From assembly GCF_000426845.1 (NCBI RefSeq), contig NZ_AUGD01000002.1:558001-622000 (forward strand): a stretch of DNA of 64,000 nt, in the 5' to 3' direction. The stretch is from Bradyrhizobium sp. in8p8. Its GTDB lineage: Bacteria; Pseudomonadota; Alphaproteobacteria; Rhizobiales; Xanthobacteraceae. Within the stretch, counting starts at the first letter, position 1. The number at the start of each line of letters is the position of its first letter. The position numbers and the translations under genes are program-made. This document shows, piece by piece, positions 7,886 through 17,051 of the stretch. Below the pieces are notes generated by a model. It searched no databases. It saw nothing but the letters and a program-made list of their open reading frames with translations, and was not told where the DNA came from.

Positions 7886-9163
7886 CTAGCGCTGCACCAC
7901 GGGTGGCGAGGACTGCACCGCGCCCTGCCGAGCCGGTGCAGGATTGGCCGGGCGCGCCGCCGGCGGCCTCTTCTGCTGGTTGGGTCGCGCCGGCGTTGTC
8001 GCCGTCGGCGCATCGGCGGCGCCGCCCGGCGCGGCAGCGGCCGGCGGCTGCGCCTCCTCGGCCGGTTCGACCGTGTCGTTCTGGATCTGCTTCTCTATTG
8101 CGCGCAGCTTCGCAACGTTCTTCTGGTGCGCATCGTAGGTCTCGGTGAACGCATGCCCGCCGGTGCCGTCCGCGACGAAATAGAGGTCCCGGGTGCGGGC
8201 CGGGTTGGCGGCGGCCTCGAGCGAAGCGCGGCCTGGGTTGGAGATCGGACCCGGCGGCAGGCCCTCGATCACGTAGGTGTTGTAAGGCGAAGGCTGCGTG
8301 ATCTCGCTGCGCTTGATCGGCCGGCCCAGGGTGCCCTTGCCTCCGACGAGACCGTAGATGATGGTCGGATCCGACTGCAGCTTGATCCTCTGCTTCAGGC
8401 GATTGACGAACACCGCGGCGACCCGGCTGCGCTCATCCGGCTTGCCGGTCTCCTTCTCGACGATCGAGGCCAGCGTCACCAATTGCTCCGGCGTCTTGAT
8501 CGGAATGTCCTGATTGCGGCGTTCCCAGATCTCGGCCAGCACGCGCTTGTGCGCCTGCTGCATGCGCTGGATCACCTGCTCGCGCGTGGTGCCGCGCGGG
8601 AATTTGTAGGTCTCCGGCAGCAGCGTGCCTTCGCGCGGCAGCTCGCGCACGCTGCCGGTGAAGATCTCGTTGTCGGACAGACGCGCCACGATCTGCTCGG
8701 AGGTCAGGCCTTCGGGGATCGTAACCGCATGCTGCACCACCTTGCCTTCGACAATGGTTGCGATGACGTCGCGCAGCGAGGCGTTCTTCTGGAAGGAATA
8801 TTCACCCGGCTTAAGGTCCGAGCTCGCCTTCAGCGCGGCGACGCTCGCGATGAACACCCAGGGATTGACGTCGGTCACGCCTTCCCGGTTCAGCGTCTCG
8901 GCAATGTCACGCTTGCCGGCACGCTGCGGGATGTTGACGATCTTGTCCTCTTGCAGCGGCCCGGGGGCTTCCAACACCTGCCGGCCGTAATAATAGACGC
9001 CGCCGGCACCGAGCATGGCGATCAAGAGAAGGGTGATGATGGCGTTGCCGACGACCACGAGCGGATTGCGTGCGCGGTCCGACCGCTTGGGCGGCGGCGG
9101 AAGCTGCTCAGGCTCGAGCGCTGCCCGCGGGCTCCGGGGCGAAATGGGCGGCCTTTCACTCAT
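7886..9163 (-). CDS. mltG: Endolytic transglycosylase MltG
   Basis: An inner-membrane lytic transglycosylase that cuts nascent peptidoglycan strands and helps set glycan length. The 425-residue protein has a cytoplasmic Pro-rich N-terminus, one membrane span (about 34-58), a LysM-like region and the YceG/MltG catalytic domain. The active-site glutamate lies in LASIVEKETG (Glu236 by alignment with E. coli Glu218). The C-terminal 60 residues are Ala/Pro rich and probably disordered, longer than in E. coli. It lies between fabF and yicC and may be co-transcribed with the fab genes. Confidence 0.95.
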   Translation of the reverse strand: MSERPPISPRSPRAALEPEQLPPPPKRSDRARNPLVVVGNAIITLLLIAMLGAGGVYYYGRQVLEAPGPLQEDKIVNIPQRAGKRDIAETLNREGVTDVNPWVFIASVAALKASSDLKPGEYSFQKNASLRDVIATIVEGKVVQHAVTIPEGLTSEQIVARLSDNEIFTGSVRELPREGTLLPETYKFPRGTTREQVIQRMQQAHKRVLAEIWERRNQDIPIKTPEQLVTLASIVEKETGKPDERSRVAAVFVNRLKQRIKLQSDPTIIYGLVGGKGTLGRPIKRSEITQPSPYNTYVIEGLPPGPISNPGRASLEAAANPARTRDLYFVADGTGGHAFTETYDAHQKNVAKLRAIEKQIQNDTVEPAEEAQPPAAAAPGGAADAPTATTPARPNQQKRPPAARPANPAPARQGAVQSSPPVVQR

Positions 9164-9290
9164 CGAAACAACCTGAATCCTGCCGGTTCAATCGCGGCCT
9201 GACAAACCCGCTTGCCCTGCCAAAATGCACGCGCCCACGTCCATGACTATCGCCGAATACGGCAAAACGGTGGATTCGTCTCAAACGCAA

Positions 9291-10556
9291 CTAACTTGCC
9301 AAGCGCCGGACGATGACCGACGCATTGGTACCGCCAAAACCAAAAGAGTTCGATAATGCGACATTGACCTCACGTTGCTTCGCCTTGTGCGGCACGAGAT
9401 CAATCGCAGTCTCGACCGAGGGATTGTCGAGATTGATCGTCGGCGGCACGACATTATCGCGAATCGCGAGAATCGCGAAGATCGCTTCGATAGCACCGGC
9501 CGCACCGAGGAGATGACCTGTCGACGACTTGGTCGAGGACATCGCAACTTTCGATGCGGCGTTGCCGAGCAGACGCTCGACCGCGCCGAGCTCGATCTCG
9601 TCGCCGAGCGGCGTCGAGGTGCCGTGCGCGTTGATGTAGTCGAGATCGGAGGCCGTGAGTCCGGCGCGCTTGAGTGCTGCCGACATGCTGCGGAAGCCGC
9701 CATCGCCGTCGGGCGATGGCGAGGTGATATGATAGGCATCGCCGGAGAGGCCGTAGCCGATCACCTCGGCGTAGATCCTCGCGCCGCGGCGCCTGGCATG
9801 ATCGAGTTCCTCGAGTACCAGGACGCCCGCGCCCTCACCCATCACGAAGCCGTCACGGTCCTTGTCATAGGGGCGCGAGGCCTTCTCGGGCGTCTCGTTG
9901 AAACCTGTCGACAGCGCGCGCGCGGCGTTGAAGCCGGCAATGCCGATGCGGCTGATCGGCGACTCGGCGCCGCCAGCAACCATCACATCGGCATCGCCAA
10001 GCGCGATCAGGCGAGCGGCATCGCCGACCGCGTGCGCCCCGGTCGAGCAGGCCGTGACCACCGAATGATTCGGCCCCTTCAGCCCATGCGCGATCGAGAC
10101 ATAGCCGGAGGCGAGATTGATGAGGCGGCCCGGAATGAAGAACGGCGAGACCCGGCGCGGCCCGCGTTCCTTGAGCAGGATCGCGGTCTCGGCGATACCG
10201 TTGAGACCGCCGATGCCGGACCCGATCATCGTGCCGGTCGCGCATTTGTCCTCTTCAGTCTCCGGATGCCAGTTGGCATCGTCGAGCGCCTGGCCGGCCG
10301 CGGCCATGCCGAAGATGATGAAGTCGTCGACCTTGCGCTGGTCCTTCGGCTCCATCCACTTGTCGGGATTGAAGCTGTCGTTGGTCCCGTCGCCGCGCAC
10401 CACCGTGCAGGCGATCTTGGTCTGCAGATCGGAGACGTCGAAGCTCTCGATCCTGCGCGCACCGCTTTCGCCGTTGAGGATGCGTTTCCAGGTCGGCTCG
10501 ACGCCACAGCCGAGTGGCGAAACCATGCCGAGACCTGTGACGACGACCCGCCTCAT
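9291..10556 (-). CDS. fabF: Beta-ketoacyl-ACP synthase II
   Basis: Condenses malonyl-ACP with acyl-ACP in fatty-acid elongation. The 421-residue enzyme has the full Cys-His-His triad: cysteine in VVTACSTGAHAV (about residue 170), histidine in NAHGTSTPLGD and histidine in STKSSTGHLLGAAG. It starts MRRVVVTGLGMVSPLG, as expected for FabF. It lies 109 bases downstream of acpP on the same strand, a common arrangement that pairs the carrier protein with its condensing enzyme. Confidence 0.97.
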   Translation of the reverse strand: MRRVVVTGLGMVSPLGCGVEPTWKRILNGESGARRIESFDVSDLQTKIACTVVRGDGTNDSFNPDKWMEPKDQRKVDDFIIFGMAAAGQALDDANWHPETEEDKCATGTMIGSGIGGLNGIAETAILLKERGPRRVSPFFIPGRLINLASGYVSIAHGLKGPNHSVVTACSTGAHAVGDAARLIALGDADVMVAGGAESPISRIGIAGFNAARALSTGFNETPEKASRPYDKDRDGFVMGEGAGVLVLEELDHARRRGARIYAEVIGYGLSGDAYHITSPSPDGDGGFRSMSAALKRAGLTASDLDYINAHGTSTPLGDEIELGAVERLLGNAASKVAMSSTKSSTGHLLGAAGAIEAIFAILAIRDNVVPPTINLDNPSVETAIDLVPHKAKQREVNVALSNSFGFGGTNASVIVRRLAS

Positions 10557-10665
10557 ATCCGAAAACTCCGCATCGAAAGATTCACGGCCAATAACAAGAA
10601 ACCGGCTGACCGCTGCGAAGCGGCCCGTCCGGTTTCAATGTTCTTCCCCGCGAAATGAAAGAGCC

Positions 10666-10905
10666 TTAGCTCTTCGCGTTCTTCTCGAGAAATTTCGTGG
10701 CGTCGCCGACGGTGAGAATCGTTTCCGCGGCGTCGTCCGGAATCTCGCAACCGAATTCCTCTTCGAACGCCATCACTAGCTCGACGGTGTCCAGACTGTC
10801 GGCGCCGAGGTCGTCGATGAAGCTCGCGTTGTCGACAACCTTCTCGGGTTCAACACCAAGGTGTTCGACCACGATCTTCTTAACCCGCTCGCCAATGTCA
10901 CTCAT
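10666..10905 (-). CDS. acpP: Acyl carrier protein
   Basis: A 79-residue acidic acyl carrier protein. The phosphopantetheine attachment site is Ser37 in the motif [12 protein letters not shown]. It shuttles growing acyl chains between the Fab enzymes in the cytoplasm. It sits between fabG and fabF. The 311-base gap upstream suggests its own promoter, in keeping with the high expression needed for this protein. Confidence 0.98.
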   Translation of the reverse strand: MSDIGERVKKIVVEHLGVEPEKVVDNASFIDDLGADSLDTVELVMAFEEEFGCEIPDDAAETILTVGDATKFLEKNAKS

Positions 10906-11216
10906 TGCTTAACCTCGTGTTGTTCCCTGTAGACCCGACCCCCCGGGACGATACGAGCCGTCGTGGTCGTTTGACTGCCTTCGCTTACGAACTTTGATTG
11001 GCCCATCCCAACCGATGCAGGCCCGGGCGAACGACGGCCAAAGGCTCCGCATCGCCAATATACAGGGTTTCAAAAACCTGCAATGGCGTTCTTTGCCCAT
11101 CCGTTGATGGTCCGGTTATCATACTTCAATTGCCTTGACTACAAGCCTCATTTCGCTCCGGAAACGGCCGTTTGCCGCATCCCGCCCCGCCCCGACGCGC
11201 GAGACGGCACGAAGCA
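10906..11216. other. Intergenic region upstream of acpP
   Basis: The gap separates fabG from acpP on the minus strand. No gene or strong hairpin was recognised. It is more AT-rich near 11090-11150 and probably holds the acpP promoter, but no convincing -35/-10 pair could be fixed by eye. Confidence 0.4.
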
Positions 11217-11954
11217 TCAGATCATGGCCATGCCGCCGTTGACGTGGATGGTTTGGCCGGTGACATAGGACGCCTCGTTCGAACTCAGGTAGACGGCGGC
11301 CGCCGCGATGTCCTCGGGCGTCCCCAGGCGGGCGGCCGGAACCTTGGTCAGAATCGTTTCACGCTGCTTGTCGTTGAGCGCATCCGTCATCGGCGTCTTG
11401 ATGAAGCCCGGCGCGATGCAGTTCGCGGTGACGCCACGCTTGGCGTATTCGGCACCCAAGGTCTTGATCATACCGATCAACCCCGCCTTCGACGCGGTGT
11501 AATTGCCCTGCCCGGGATTACCGGTGACGCCGACCACCGAGGTGATCGCAATAATGCGACCGAAGCGCTTGCGCATCATCAGCTTGGTCGCAGCGCGCGC
11601 CAGGCGGAAGGTCGCAGTCAGATTGACGTTGATGACTTCGTCCCAGTCCTCGTCACGGAGTTGCACGAAGAGATTGTCGCGCGTGATGCCGGCATTGGCG
11701 ATCAGAATGTCGACCTGGCCCATTGCCGCTTCCGCAGCCGGCACCAGCGCCTCGACCTCATCGGCCTTGGAAAGATTACAGGGCAGCACATGCGCGCGTT
11801 CGCCGAGCTTGCCGGCAAGCTCGTCCAGCACTTCCTTCCGCGTTCCTGATATCGCCACGGTGGCGCCTTGCGCGTGGAGCGCCTGTGCGATTGCGCCGCC
11901 GATGCCGCCGGTCGCGCCGGTAACGAGCGCCTTTCGGCCAGTCAGGTCGAACAT
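11217..11954 (-). CDS. fabG: 3-oxoacyl-ACP reductase
   Basis: NADPH-dependent reduction of 3-oxoacyl-ACP in fatty-acid elongation. From ATG 11954 (MFDLTGRKALVTG) the product is 245 residues, the family length; upstream in-frame starts lie in poor sequence. The Rossmann motif TGATGGIGGAIA is at about 13-24, NAG at about 86-88, and the Ser-Tyr-Lys triad is in ITSVVGVTG and GNYTASKAG. It ends in GGMAMI, typical for FabG. It lies 13 bases downstream of fabD. Confidence 0.97.
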   Translation of the reverse strand: MFDLTGRKALVTGATGGIGGAIAQALHAQGATVAISGTRKEVLDELAGKLGERAHVLPCNLSKADEVEALVPAAEAAMGQVDILIANAGITRDNLFVQLRDEDWDEVINVNLTATFRLARAATKLMMRKRFGRIIAITSVVGVTGNPGQGNYTASKAGLIGMIKTLGAEYAKRGVTANCIAPGFIKTPMTDALNDKQRETILTKVPAARLGTPEDIAAAAVYLSSNEASYVTGQTIHVNGGMAMI

Positions 11955-11967
11955 CGATACAACTCCT

Positions 11968-12927
11968 CTAGGCCTGCTTCGCAGCGGCCAATGCATCCTT
12001 GGCGGCGGCAATGTCGTTGGGGCCACCGACCGCAACGCCAACGGCGCCGTCGGCAATACGCTTGACGAGACCGGTCAGCACCTTGCCCGCGCCGATCTCG
12101 AAGAAATGGGTGACGCCCCGCCCTGCCATATAGGCAACCGACTCGCGCCAGCGCACCGTGCCGGTGACCTGCTCGACCAGACGACGCCGGATCTCGTCGG
12201 GATCGTTGATGGCGCTCGCCAGCACGTTGGACACCAGCGGCGCGGCCGGTGCCTTGATCGCGACCTTCGACAGCGCCTCTGCCATGGCGTCCGCAGCGGG
12301 CTGCATCAGCTTGCAATGGAACGGTGCGGAGACGGGCAGCAGCATCGCGCGCTTGGCGCCCTTGGCTTTGGCAATCTCGACGGCGCGATCGACCGCTGTC
12401 TTGTCGCCGGAGACGACCACCTGCCCGCCGCCATTGTCGTTGGCGGCCTGGCAGACCTGCCCTTGCGCCGCCTCGCCTGCGACCTCCATGGCGGCCTCGT
12501 AGTCGAGACCGAGCAGCGCGGCCATGGCTCCGGCACCGACCGGGACGGCCTTTTGCATTGCGAGACCGCGCGTGCGAAGCAACCGGGCGGTATCCGAAAC
12601 CGTCAGGCTGCCGGCCGCGGTCAGCGCCGAATACTCGCCGAGCGAGTGGCCGGCGACGAAGGCTGCGTCTCGTCCCACGGAAAAACCAGCCTCAGCCTCG
12701 AGCACGCGGAGGGTGGCGATGGATACCGCCATCAGCGCCGGCTGGGCGTTCTCAGTCAGCTGGAGAGTTTCAGCCGGACCGTCCCAGATGACAGCCGTCA
12801 GTTTCTCCCCGAGCGCGGCATCGACCTCGTCGAACACGGCGCGCGCGACCGGGAAGGCGTCGGCCAGGGCCTTGCCCATGCCGACCGCCTGGGAACCCTG
12901 CCCCGGAAATGTGAATGCAGCCGTCAT
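11968..12927 (-). CDS. fabD: Malonyl-CoA:ACP transacylase
   Basis: Transfers malonyl from CoA to ACP to feed fatty-acid elongation. From ATG 12927 (MTAAFTFPGQGSQ) the product is 319 residues. The nucleophile is Ser95 in GHSLGEYSAL; the FPGQGSQ start and the LPVSAPFHC histidine region are also present. It is the first gene of the leftward fabD-fabG pair. A longer frame from 12984 exists, but its first 19 residues are not typical for FabD. Confidence 0.97.
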   Translation of the reverse strand: MTAAFTFPGQGSQAVGMGKALADAFPVARAVFDEVDAALGEKLTAVIWDGPAETLQLTENAQPALMAVSIATLRVLEAEAGFSVGRDAAFVAGHSLGEYSALTAAGSLTVSDTARLLRTRGLAMQKAVPVGAGAMAALLGLDYEAAMEVAGEAAQGQVCQAANDNGGGQVVVSGDKTAVDRAVEIAKAKGAKRAMLLPVSAPFHCKLMQPAADAMAEALSKVAIKAPAAPLVSNVLASAINDPDEIRRRLVEQVTGTVRWRESVAYMAGRGVTHFFEIGAGKVLTGLVKRIADGAVGVAVGGPNDIAAAKDALAAAKQA

Positions 12928-13101
12928 CGGCGCTCCCTGCTTGTCAGGCATGATCCCTGCGAGAACCAGCAGCCGATTACGCACGGCCTCGGACCATGGT
13001 TCCGGATCATGCTCCAGAGGGGGCCGTAGACACCGTCCGGGGCCGCACTGTCAAGCCGAGACGGGAGCTTGGCCCCTCGTTCAACGGGGGAATGCGCCCG
13101 C

Positions 13102-14127
13102 TCAAAACCCGCCGGCGGTCTGGTTGGCGTCGACCTCTGCCCCGGCCTGTGCGCGGCGCGCACTGCTGACAAGTTGCCCGGGCCGATCTTCGCGGTTCGG
13201 CTTTGCCGTCGCCAGCCGCAGCACCGCGGCGTAGTTCGGCTGGACTTCCATACGACCTGCGTACCGGCTCGCACTCAGCAGACGATGCACCTTCGGCAGA
13301 TTGTAGCAAGGCACGTAGAACAAGAGATGATGCTCGAGGTGGTAGTTCACGTAGTAGGGCGCGATGAACAGGCGCTCAAGAAAATTGGCATGCGTCGTGC
13401 GGGTGTTGCGCAACGGGTCGCTGCTGTCGGGAACAACGGCATGCTCTGCGATATTGCGGATCCGGGTGATGACCATCATCCAGGTCAGGAGCGGCACCAG
13501 CCAGAGCAGTGGATAGGCCCACCAGACGCCCGCCGCGGCGAGCGCCACAAGCATGATCGCATTGACCACACATTGCGGGCCAAGCTTCTCCCAGAAATGC
13601 GCCGCACGCTGGCGCCAGGGCCAGTCTTTCGGCCCAAGCGCGTTGAGCAATTGCGCCTTGCGCTGCTGATAACCGGTCTGGCCGGTGATGTCGCGAATGA
13701 ACTTGCGGCGGTAGCTGATCTTGGTGATGGGAAACGGCGCCGACAGCACGAGGTCGGGATCGTCCTCCTGCTGCGTGCGCGCATGATGCTGCAGGTGATA
13801 GCGCCGGTAGCTGCGCGTCTCCGCAAACAGCGGATATGCGCAGAACCACTGGCTCAGCGCCAGATTGGTCTTTTCGTCGGCGGACAGGCAGCCATGCGCA
13901 CCGTCATGCATCAGGATCGCAAGGCCAAGCTGGCGCGAGCCGATGATGGCGACGGCGACGATGTAGGTGATCGGATTGGGCCACCACGCAACCAGAGCGA
14001 TCGCACCAATGATCAGCGCCCAGGCGTGCGCAATGAGTGCGACGCCCTTCCAGGTGACGCGCTGGCGCACGTCGGCCAGTTGATCATCGGTCAGGAAATC
14101 CCGGGCACGCATGCGAAGCGCGGTCAT
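13102..14127 (-). CDS. Fatty acid desaturase family protein
   Basis: A 341-residue integral membrane di-iron enzyme of the FA_desaturase fold. Histidine motifs are visible: HDGAHG (about 92-97), HLQHH (about 128-132) and HLEHH (about 274-278). Several hydrophobic segments lie between them. It probably introduces a double bond or hydroxyl into a lipid chain; the exact substrate is not evident. It starts 3 bases after the tetR stop on the same strand, so the two form one transcript that is probably regulated by that TetR protein. Confidence 0.88.
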   Translation of the reverse strand: MTALRMRARDFLTDDQLADVRQRVTWKGVALIAHAWALIIGAIALVAWWPNPITYIVAVAIIGSRQLGLAILMHDGAHGCLSADEKTNLALSQWFCAYPLFAETRSYRRYHLQHHARTQQEDDPDLVLSAPFPITKISYRRKFIRDITGQTGYQQRKAQLLNALGPKDWPWRQRAAHFWEKLGPQCVVNAIMLVALAAAGVWWAYPLLWLVPLLTWMMVITRIRNIAEHAVVPDSSDPLRNTRTTHANFLERLFIAPYYVNYHLEHHLLFYVPCYNLPKVHRLLSASRYAGRMEVQPNYAAVLRLATAKPNREDRPGQLVSSARRAQAGAEVDANQTAGGF

Positions 14128-14130
14128 GGC

Positions 14131-14835
14131 CTAACCCTCTCCGTTCGAATTGCTTGATGCATCAGGCTCCTCGACGAGACGCAGGCGCCCCGTGTCGTTC
14201 GCGGATTTCGCCTGCTCTCCGAGCACGCGCAACATCTCGGCACAAAGCTGCTCGGGCGAACGGCCCATCGCGTAACCCTCGAGAATGACGCCGATGGCGA
14301 CGGCCCAGAATCTCCGCGAACTTTCGTCGGGCGCCCGGAGCGAGCGCCAACCGTGCCGTGCGACCTGGCTCGCATAGGCGCGCGCGCCTTCGCCGTGCAG
14401 GCGCTCGATGGTACGCTCGACCAGGGGTGCGAGATCCTGGCGCCGACGCGTCAGTGTCAATGCTTCCGCGAAGAAGGCGACCGAATCGCTCGCCGTCACG
14501 GTCTCCGCCAGCGTGCGTGTGTATTCCTGGGGCGAGCACGCCTGCAGCGCCGTCCGCTCTGTGGCGCGCGCCAGGTACAGCAATTCGCGGCAGGCGCATT
14601 CGACGAACAGCGCCTCCTTGGTGCGGAAATAATAGGTGATCTGGCTAGGGAAGGCGTTCGCGGCGGTGGCGATATCGGTGATCGCCGTCCCCGACAACCC
14701 CCGCTCGCGAAACAGCGGGCTCGCCGCATCCAAGAGCAGCGATCGCATCTTGCGCCCGGCCGAGCGCGTCGCGCGCGCGGTATGCTTAGGATCACCCGCC
14801 GCCTGGAGCGGCTCCTGGGCCGAGGTTTCCGCCAT
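14131..14835 (-). CDS. TetR/AcrR family transcriptional regulator
   Basis: A 234-residue regulator with an N-terminal TetR helix-turn-helix (about residues 28-75; LSGTAITDIATAANAFPSQI then TYYFRTKEALF) and a variable C-terminal ligand domain. The start codon lies 21 bases from a perfect palindrome at 14857-14873, which suggests autoregulation. It is the first gene of a two-gene unit with the desaturase, so the ligand may be a fatty acid or acyl-CoA; that is inference from context only. Confidence 0.88.
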   Translation of the reverse strand: MAETSAQEPLQAAGDPKHTARATRSAGRKMRSLLLDAASPLFRERGLSGTAITDIATAANAFPSQITYYFRTKEALFVECACRELLYLARATERTALQACSPQEYTRTLAETVTASDSVAFFAEALTLTRRRQDLAPLVERTIERLHGEGARAYASQVARHGWRSLRAPDESSRRFWAVAIGVILEGYAMGRSPEQLCAEMLRVLGEQAKSANDTGRLRLVEEPDASSNSNGEG

Positions 14836-14856
14836 GAAATTCTCTTTGCTGCATTA

Positions 14857-14873
14857 TTTGTATGATATACAAA
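14857..14873. promoter_or_regulatory. Probable TetR operator
   Basis: A perfect inverted repeat TTTGTAT-GAT-ATACAAA with 7-base arms. It is AT-rich against a GC-rich background and sits just upstream of the tetR start codon at 14835, where it would overlap the promoter. Size and position are typical for a TetR-family autoregulatory site. Confidence 0.6.
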
Positions 14874-15170
14874 CAAACAGGTCAAGCGCCGATCCGCATG
14901 AAGGAAGGTCCGGTGTTGAGCGACGAGCGGGCCGAAAATGCCCGCCCAACCTTGCAAAGCCGGCCAAAATCCGTATAAGGCGCGCATCCGCAGACCCCGG
15001 CCGGGAGCTGAACGGACGGTCTCAGCAAATCATTCGTGATTTTGGTGTGGCAGGGCCAGTCGGCCCGTCGTCCCGTGTTTCCGCCTTCTGAGCTTGATCC
15101 CAGAGTCCTTTCCGAAGGTCTCTTAAGGGCTTGACGCCGGGTGATGCGCCAACATGAGGAAAGGACGTCC
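14874..15170. other. Intergenic region upstream of rpsF
   Basis: This is the divergent region between the tetR operator and rpsF. It should contain the ribosomal-cluster promoter. Apart from the hairpin at 15103-15122 nothing distinct was recognised. Confidence 0.4.
15103..15122 (+). promoter_or_regulatory. Hairpin in the rpsF 5' leader
   Basis: GAG-T-CCTT-TCCG-AAGG-T-CTC forms a 7-pair stem with one T/T mismatch and a loop containing CCG. It lies about 50 bases before the rpsF start. Leaders of rpsF operons in many bacteria bind the S6:S18 complex through a hairpin presenting CCG; this element is a weak candidate for such a site, since here CCG is in the terminal loop. Confidence 0.3.
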
Positions 15171-15638
15171 ATGCCTCTTTACGAGCATGTCTTTCTCGCG
15201 CGTCAGGACGCGAGCCCGCAGCAGGTCGAAGAGCTGACTGCGCAGATGACCGGTATTGTCGAGGGTCTCGGCGGCAAGGTCACCAAGACCGAGAATTGGG
15301 GCGTGCGGTCCCTCACCTACCGCATGAACAAGAACCGCAAGGCGCACTTCGTGCTGCTCAACATCGACGCGCCGTCCGCGGCGATCGCCGAAATCGAGCG
15401 CCAGGAGCGCATCAGCGAAGACGTGATCCGTTATCTCAGCGTCCGCGTCGAGGAGCTCGAGGAAGGCCCGTCGGCCATGATGCGCAAGGCCGATCGCGAT
15501 CGGGAACGTGATGACCGTGGCGGCGGCTTCCGCGGCGAGCGCGAAGGCGGCTTCCGGGGCGACCGCGAGGGCGGCTTCCGCGGCGATCGCGGTCCGCGCC
15601 GTCCGCGCGACGAAGCTGAAACCACGGATGGGGAGTAA
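15171..15638 (+). CDS. rpsF: 30S ribosomal protein S6
   Basis: A 155-residue S6 that binds 16S rRNA with S18 in the small-subunit platform. The start is ATG 15171 with AGGAAAGG upstream. Residues 1-95 are the usual S6 fold ([13 protein letters not shown], then [15 protein letters not shown]). The C-terminal 50 residues are an Arg/Gly-rich tail with three or more GGFRG(D/E)R units, encoded by near-perfect 24-base tandem repeats at about 15520-15600. It is followed five bases later by rpsR. Confidence 0.98.
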   Translation: MPLYEHVFLARQDASPQQVEELTAQMTGIVEGLGGKVTKTENWGVRSLTYRMNKNRKAHFVLLNIDAPSAAIAEIERQERISEDVIRYLSVRVEELEEGPSAMMRKADRDRERDDRGGGFRGEREGGFRGDREGGFRGDRGPRRPRDEAETTDGE

Positions 15639-15643
15639 GACCA

Positions 15644-15883
15644 ATGGCTGAAGCTGGTGCACGTCGCCCGTTTTTCCGTCGTCGCAAGAGCTGCCCGTTC
15701 ACGGGCGCCAATGCGCCTAAGATCGACTACAAGGACTCCAAACTGCTGATGCGTTACGTGTCCGAGCGCGGCAAGATCGTGCCGAGCCGCATCACTGCCG
15801 TGTCCGCGAAGAAGCAGCGTGAACTCGCCCGCGCCATCAAGCGCGCGCGCTTCCTGGGCCTGCTGCCCTACGTCATTCGCTGA
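15644..15883 (+). CDS. rpsR: 30S ribosomal protein S18
   Basis: A 79-residue S18 with the conserved core [19 protein letters not shown] and the C-terminal [17 protein letters not shown]. It forms a heterodimer with S6 on the 30S platform. It is coupled to rpsF by a 5-base gap, as is usual, and is followed by a strong hairpin at 15896-15923. Confidence 0.98.
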   Translation: MAEAGARRPFFRRRKSCPFTGANAPKIDYKDSKLLMRYVSERGKIVPSRITAVSAKKQRELARAIKRARFLGLLPYVIR

Positions 15884-15895
15884 TACAAGCCGATC

Positions 15896-15923
15896 CGACC
15901 GGCGGCCGCTCGGCCGCCGGTCG
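15896..15923 (+). terminator. Strong GC hairpin after rpsR (terminator or attenuator)
   Basis: CGACCGGCGGCC-GCTC-GGCCGCCGGTCG is a perfect 12-pair stem with a four-base loop, starting 12 bases after the rpsR stop. No T-run follows, so it is not a classical intrinsic terminator. It could stabilise the rpsF-rpsR message or reduce read-through into the DUF2232 gene and rplI. Confidence 0.5.
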
Positions 15924-16017
15924 TCACTTTCTGAACTCATAAGGCTTCCGGGTCGTCCGGTCGCCGATGGTTGGGGCGAACGATGCCTCTAACCGCTCGA
16001 AGGGAGCGGGACAGCTG

Positions 16018-17004
16018 ATGATGGCGTTTGCACTGATAGCCCTGATCGCCGGCGCGGCGTCGGCCCTGATGTTCGCCTCGATAGCGTCGGGCGCGCTGAT
16101 CTCGCTCGCCCTGTTCTACCTCGCGCCGCTGCCGCTCATGGTCGCCGCCATTGGCTGGGGGCCGCTCTGTGCCAGCCTCGGCGGCATTGCCGCCGCGATC
16201 GGCCTCGGCGCGCTGTTCGGCCTCCCCTACTGCATCGCCTTCGCCGTTACCGTCGCGTTGCCGGCCTGGTGGCTCGGCCATCTCGTCCTGCTCGGCCGGC
16301 AGTTGGGAAGTGCCGCGCCGGAGGGCACAACCGCCGGGCCGCCGACGGAGGCGAAGGTCGAGATCGAGTGGTACCCGGTTGGCCGCATCCTGCTCTGGAT
16401 CGCAGGCTTCGCCACGCTGACGACGATGGCTGCCTTGCTCACGCTCGGCACCGACGCCGAAACCATCATCGGCACGCTGCGGCGCGGCCTGATGCGCCTC
16501 CTCCGCACCACCGATCCGCAAACCTCGGGCGAGGCCAGCCAGTTGGTGGACGCGCTGGTGCGCATCGCCCCAGCCGCCGCCACCATTGTCGCGATGATGA
16601 CGCTAACTCTCAACCTCTGGCTCAGTGCCAAGGTAACCGCGACGTCGGGCCGGCTGCGCCGTCCCTGGCCCGATCTGATGGCGGCCGAGCTGCCGCCGAT
16701 GACGCTGGTGGCGCTCTGCATCGCGCTCGCCTTTTCCTTCACCGGCGGGCTGCTCGCCATCGTCGCGCAGATCGCCACGGCCGCGCTGCTGATGGCTTAC
16801 GCGCTGACCGGCTTTGCCGTGCTGCATACGCTGACGCTTGCGTTGAAGGGCCGCACGTTCTGGCTCAGCTCGGCCTACGCCGTCGTCGTCGTGTTCGGAT
16901 GGCCCATGATCGCGGTGGTGATCCTCGGCCTTGCCGATTCCGTCTTCGGCTTCCGCGAGCGCTTCCTGCGCAGCCGGCAGCCGCCACCCCTGCCGACCCC
17001 TTAA
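16018..17004 (+). CDS. DUF2232 family membrane protein
   Basis: A 328-residue polytopic membrane protein from ATG 16018, with GGGAGCGGG upstream; an earlier in-frame ATG at 15967 would add 17 residues. About seven hydrophobic segments are visible, including [16 protein letters not shown] at the N-terminus and [20 protein letters not shown] near the C-terminus. Membrane proteins of this family are often found between rpsR and rplI in alphaproteobacteria and distantly resemble energy-coupling-type transmembrane proteins. The function is not established. Confidence 0.85.
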   Translation: MMAFALIALIAGAASALMFASIASGALISLALFYLAPLPLMVAAIGWGPLCASLGGIAAAIGLGALFGLPYCIAFAVTVALPAWWLGHLVLLGRQLGSAAPEGTTAGPPTEAKVEIEWYPVGRILLWIAGFATLTTMAALLTLGTDAETIIGTLRRGLMRLLRTTDPQTSGEASQLVDALVRIAPAAATIVAMMTLTLNLWLSAKVTATSGRLRRPWPDLMAAELPPMTLVALCIALAFSFTGGLLAIVAQIATAALLMAYALTGFAVLHTLTLALKGRTFWLSSAYAVVVVFGWPMIAVVILGLADSVFGFRERFLRSRQPPPLPTP

Positions 17005-17051
17005 GTCACCCCGAAACTCAACCTACAGAACACTTCAAAAGGAGAACGGAT

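Noticed and set aside
7886..9163. mltG as a candidate fusion because of its long Ala/Pro-rich end
   Set aside because: The tail is simple low-complexity sequence without a domain, common in GC-rich relatives, so no fusion is claimed.
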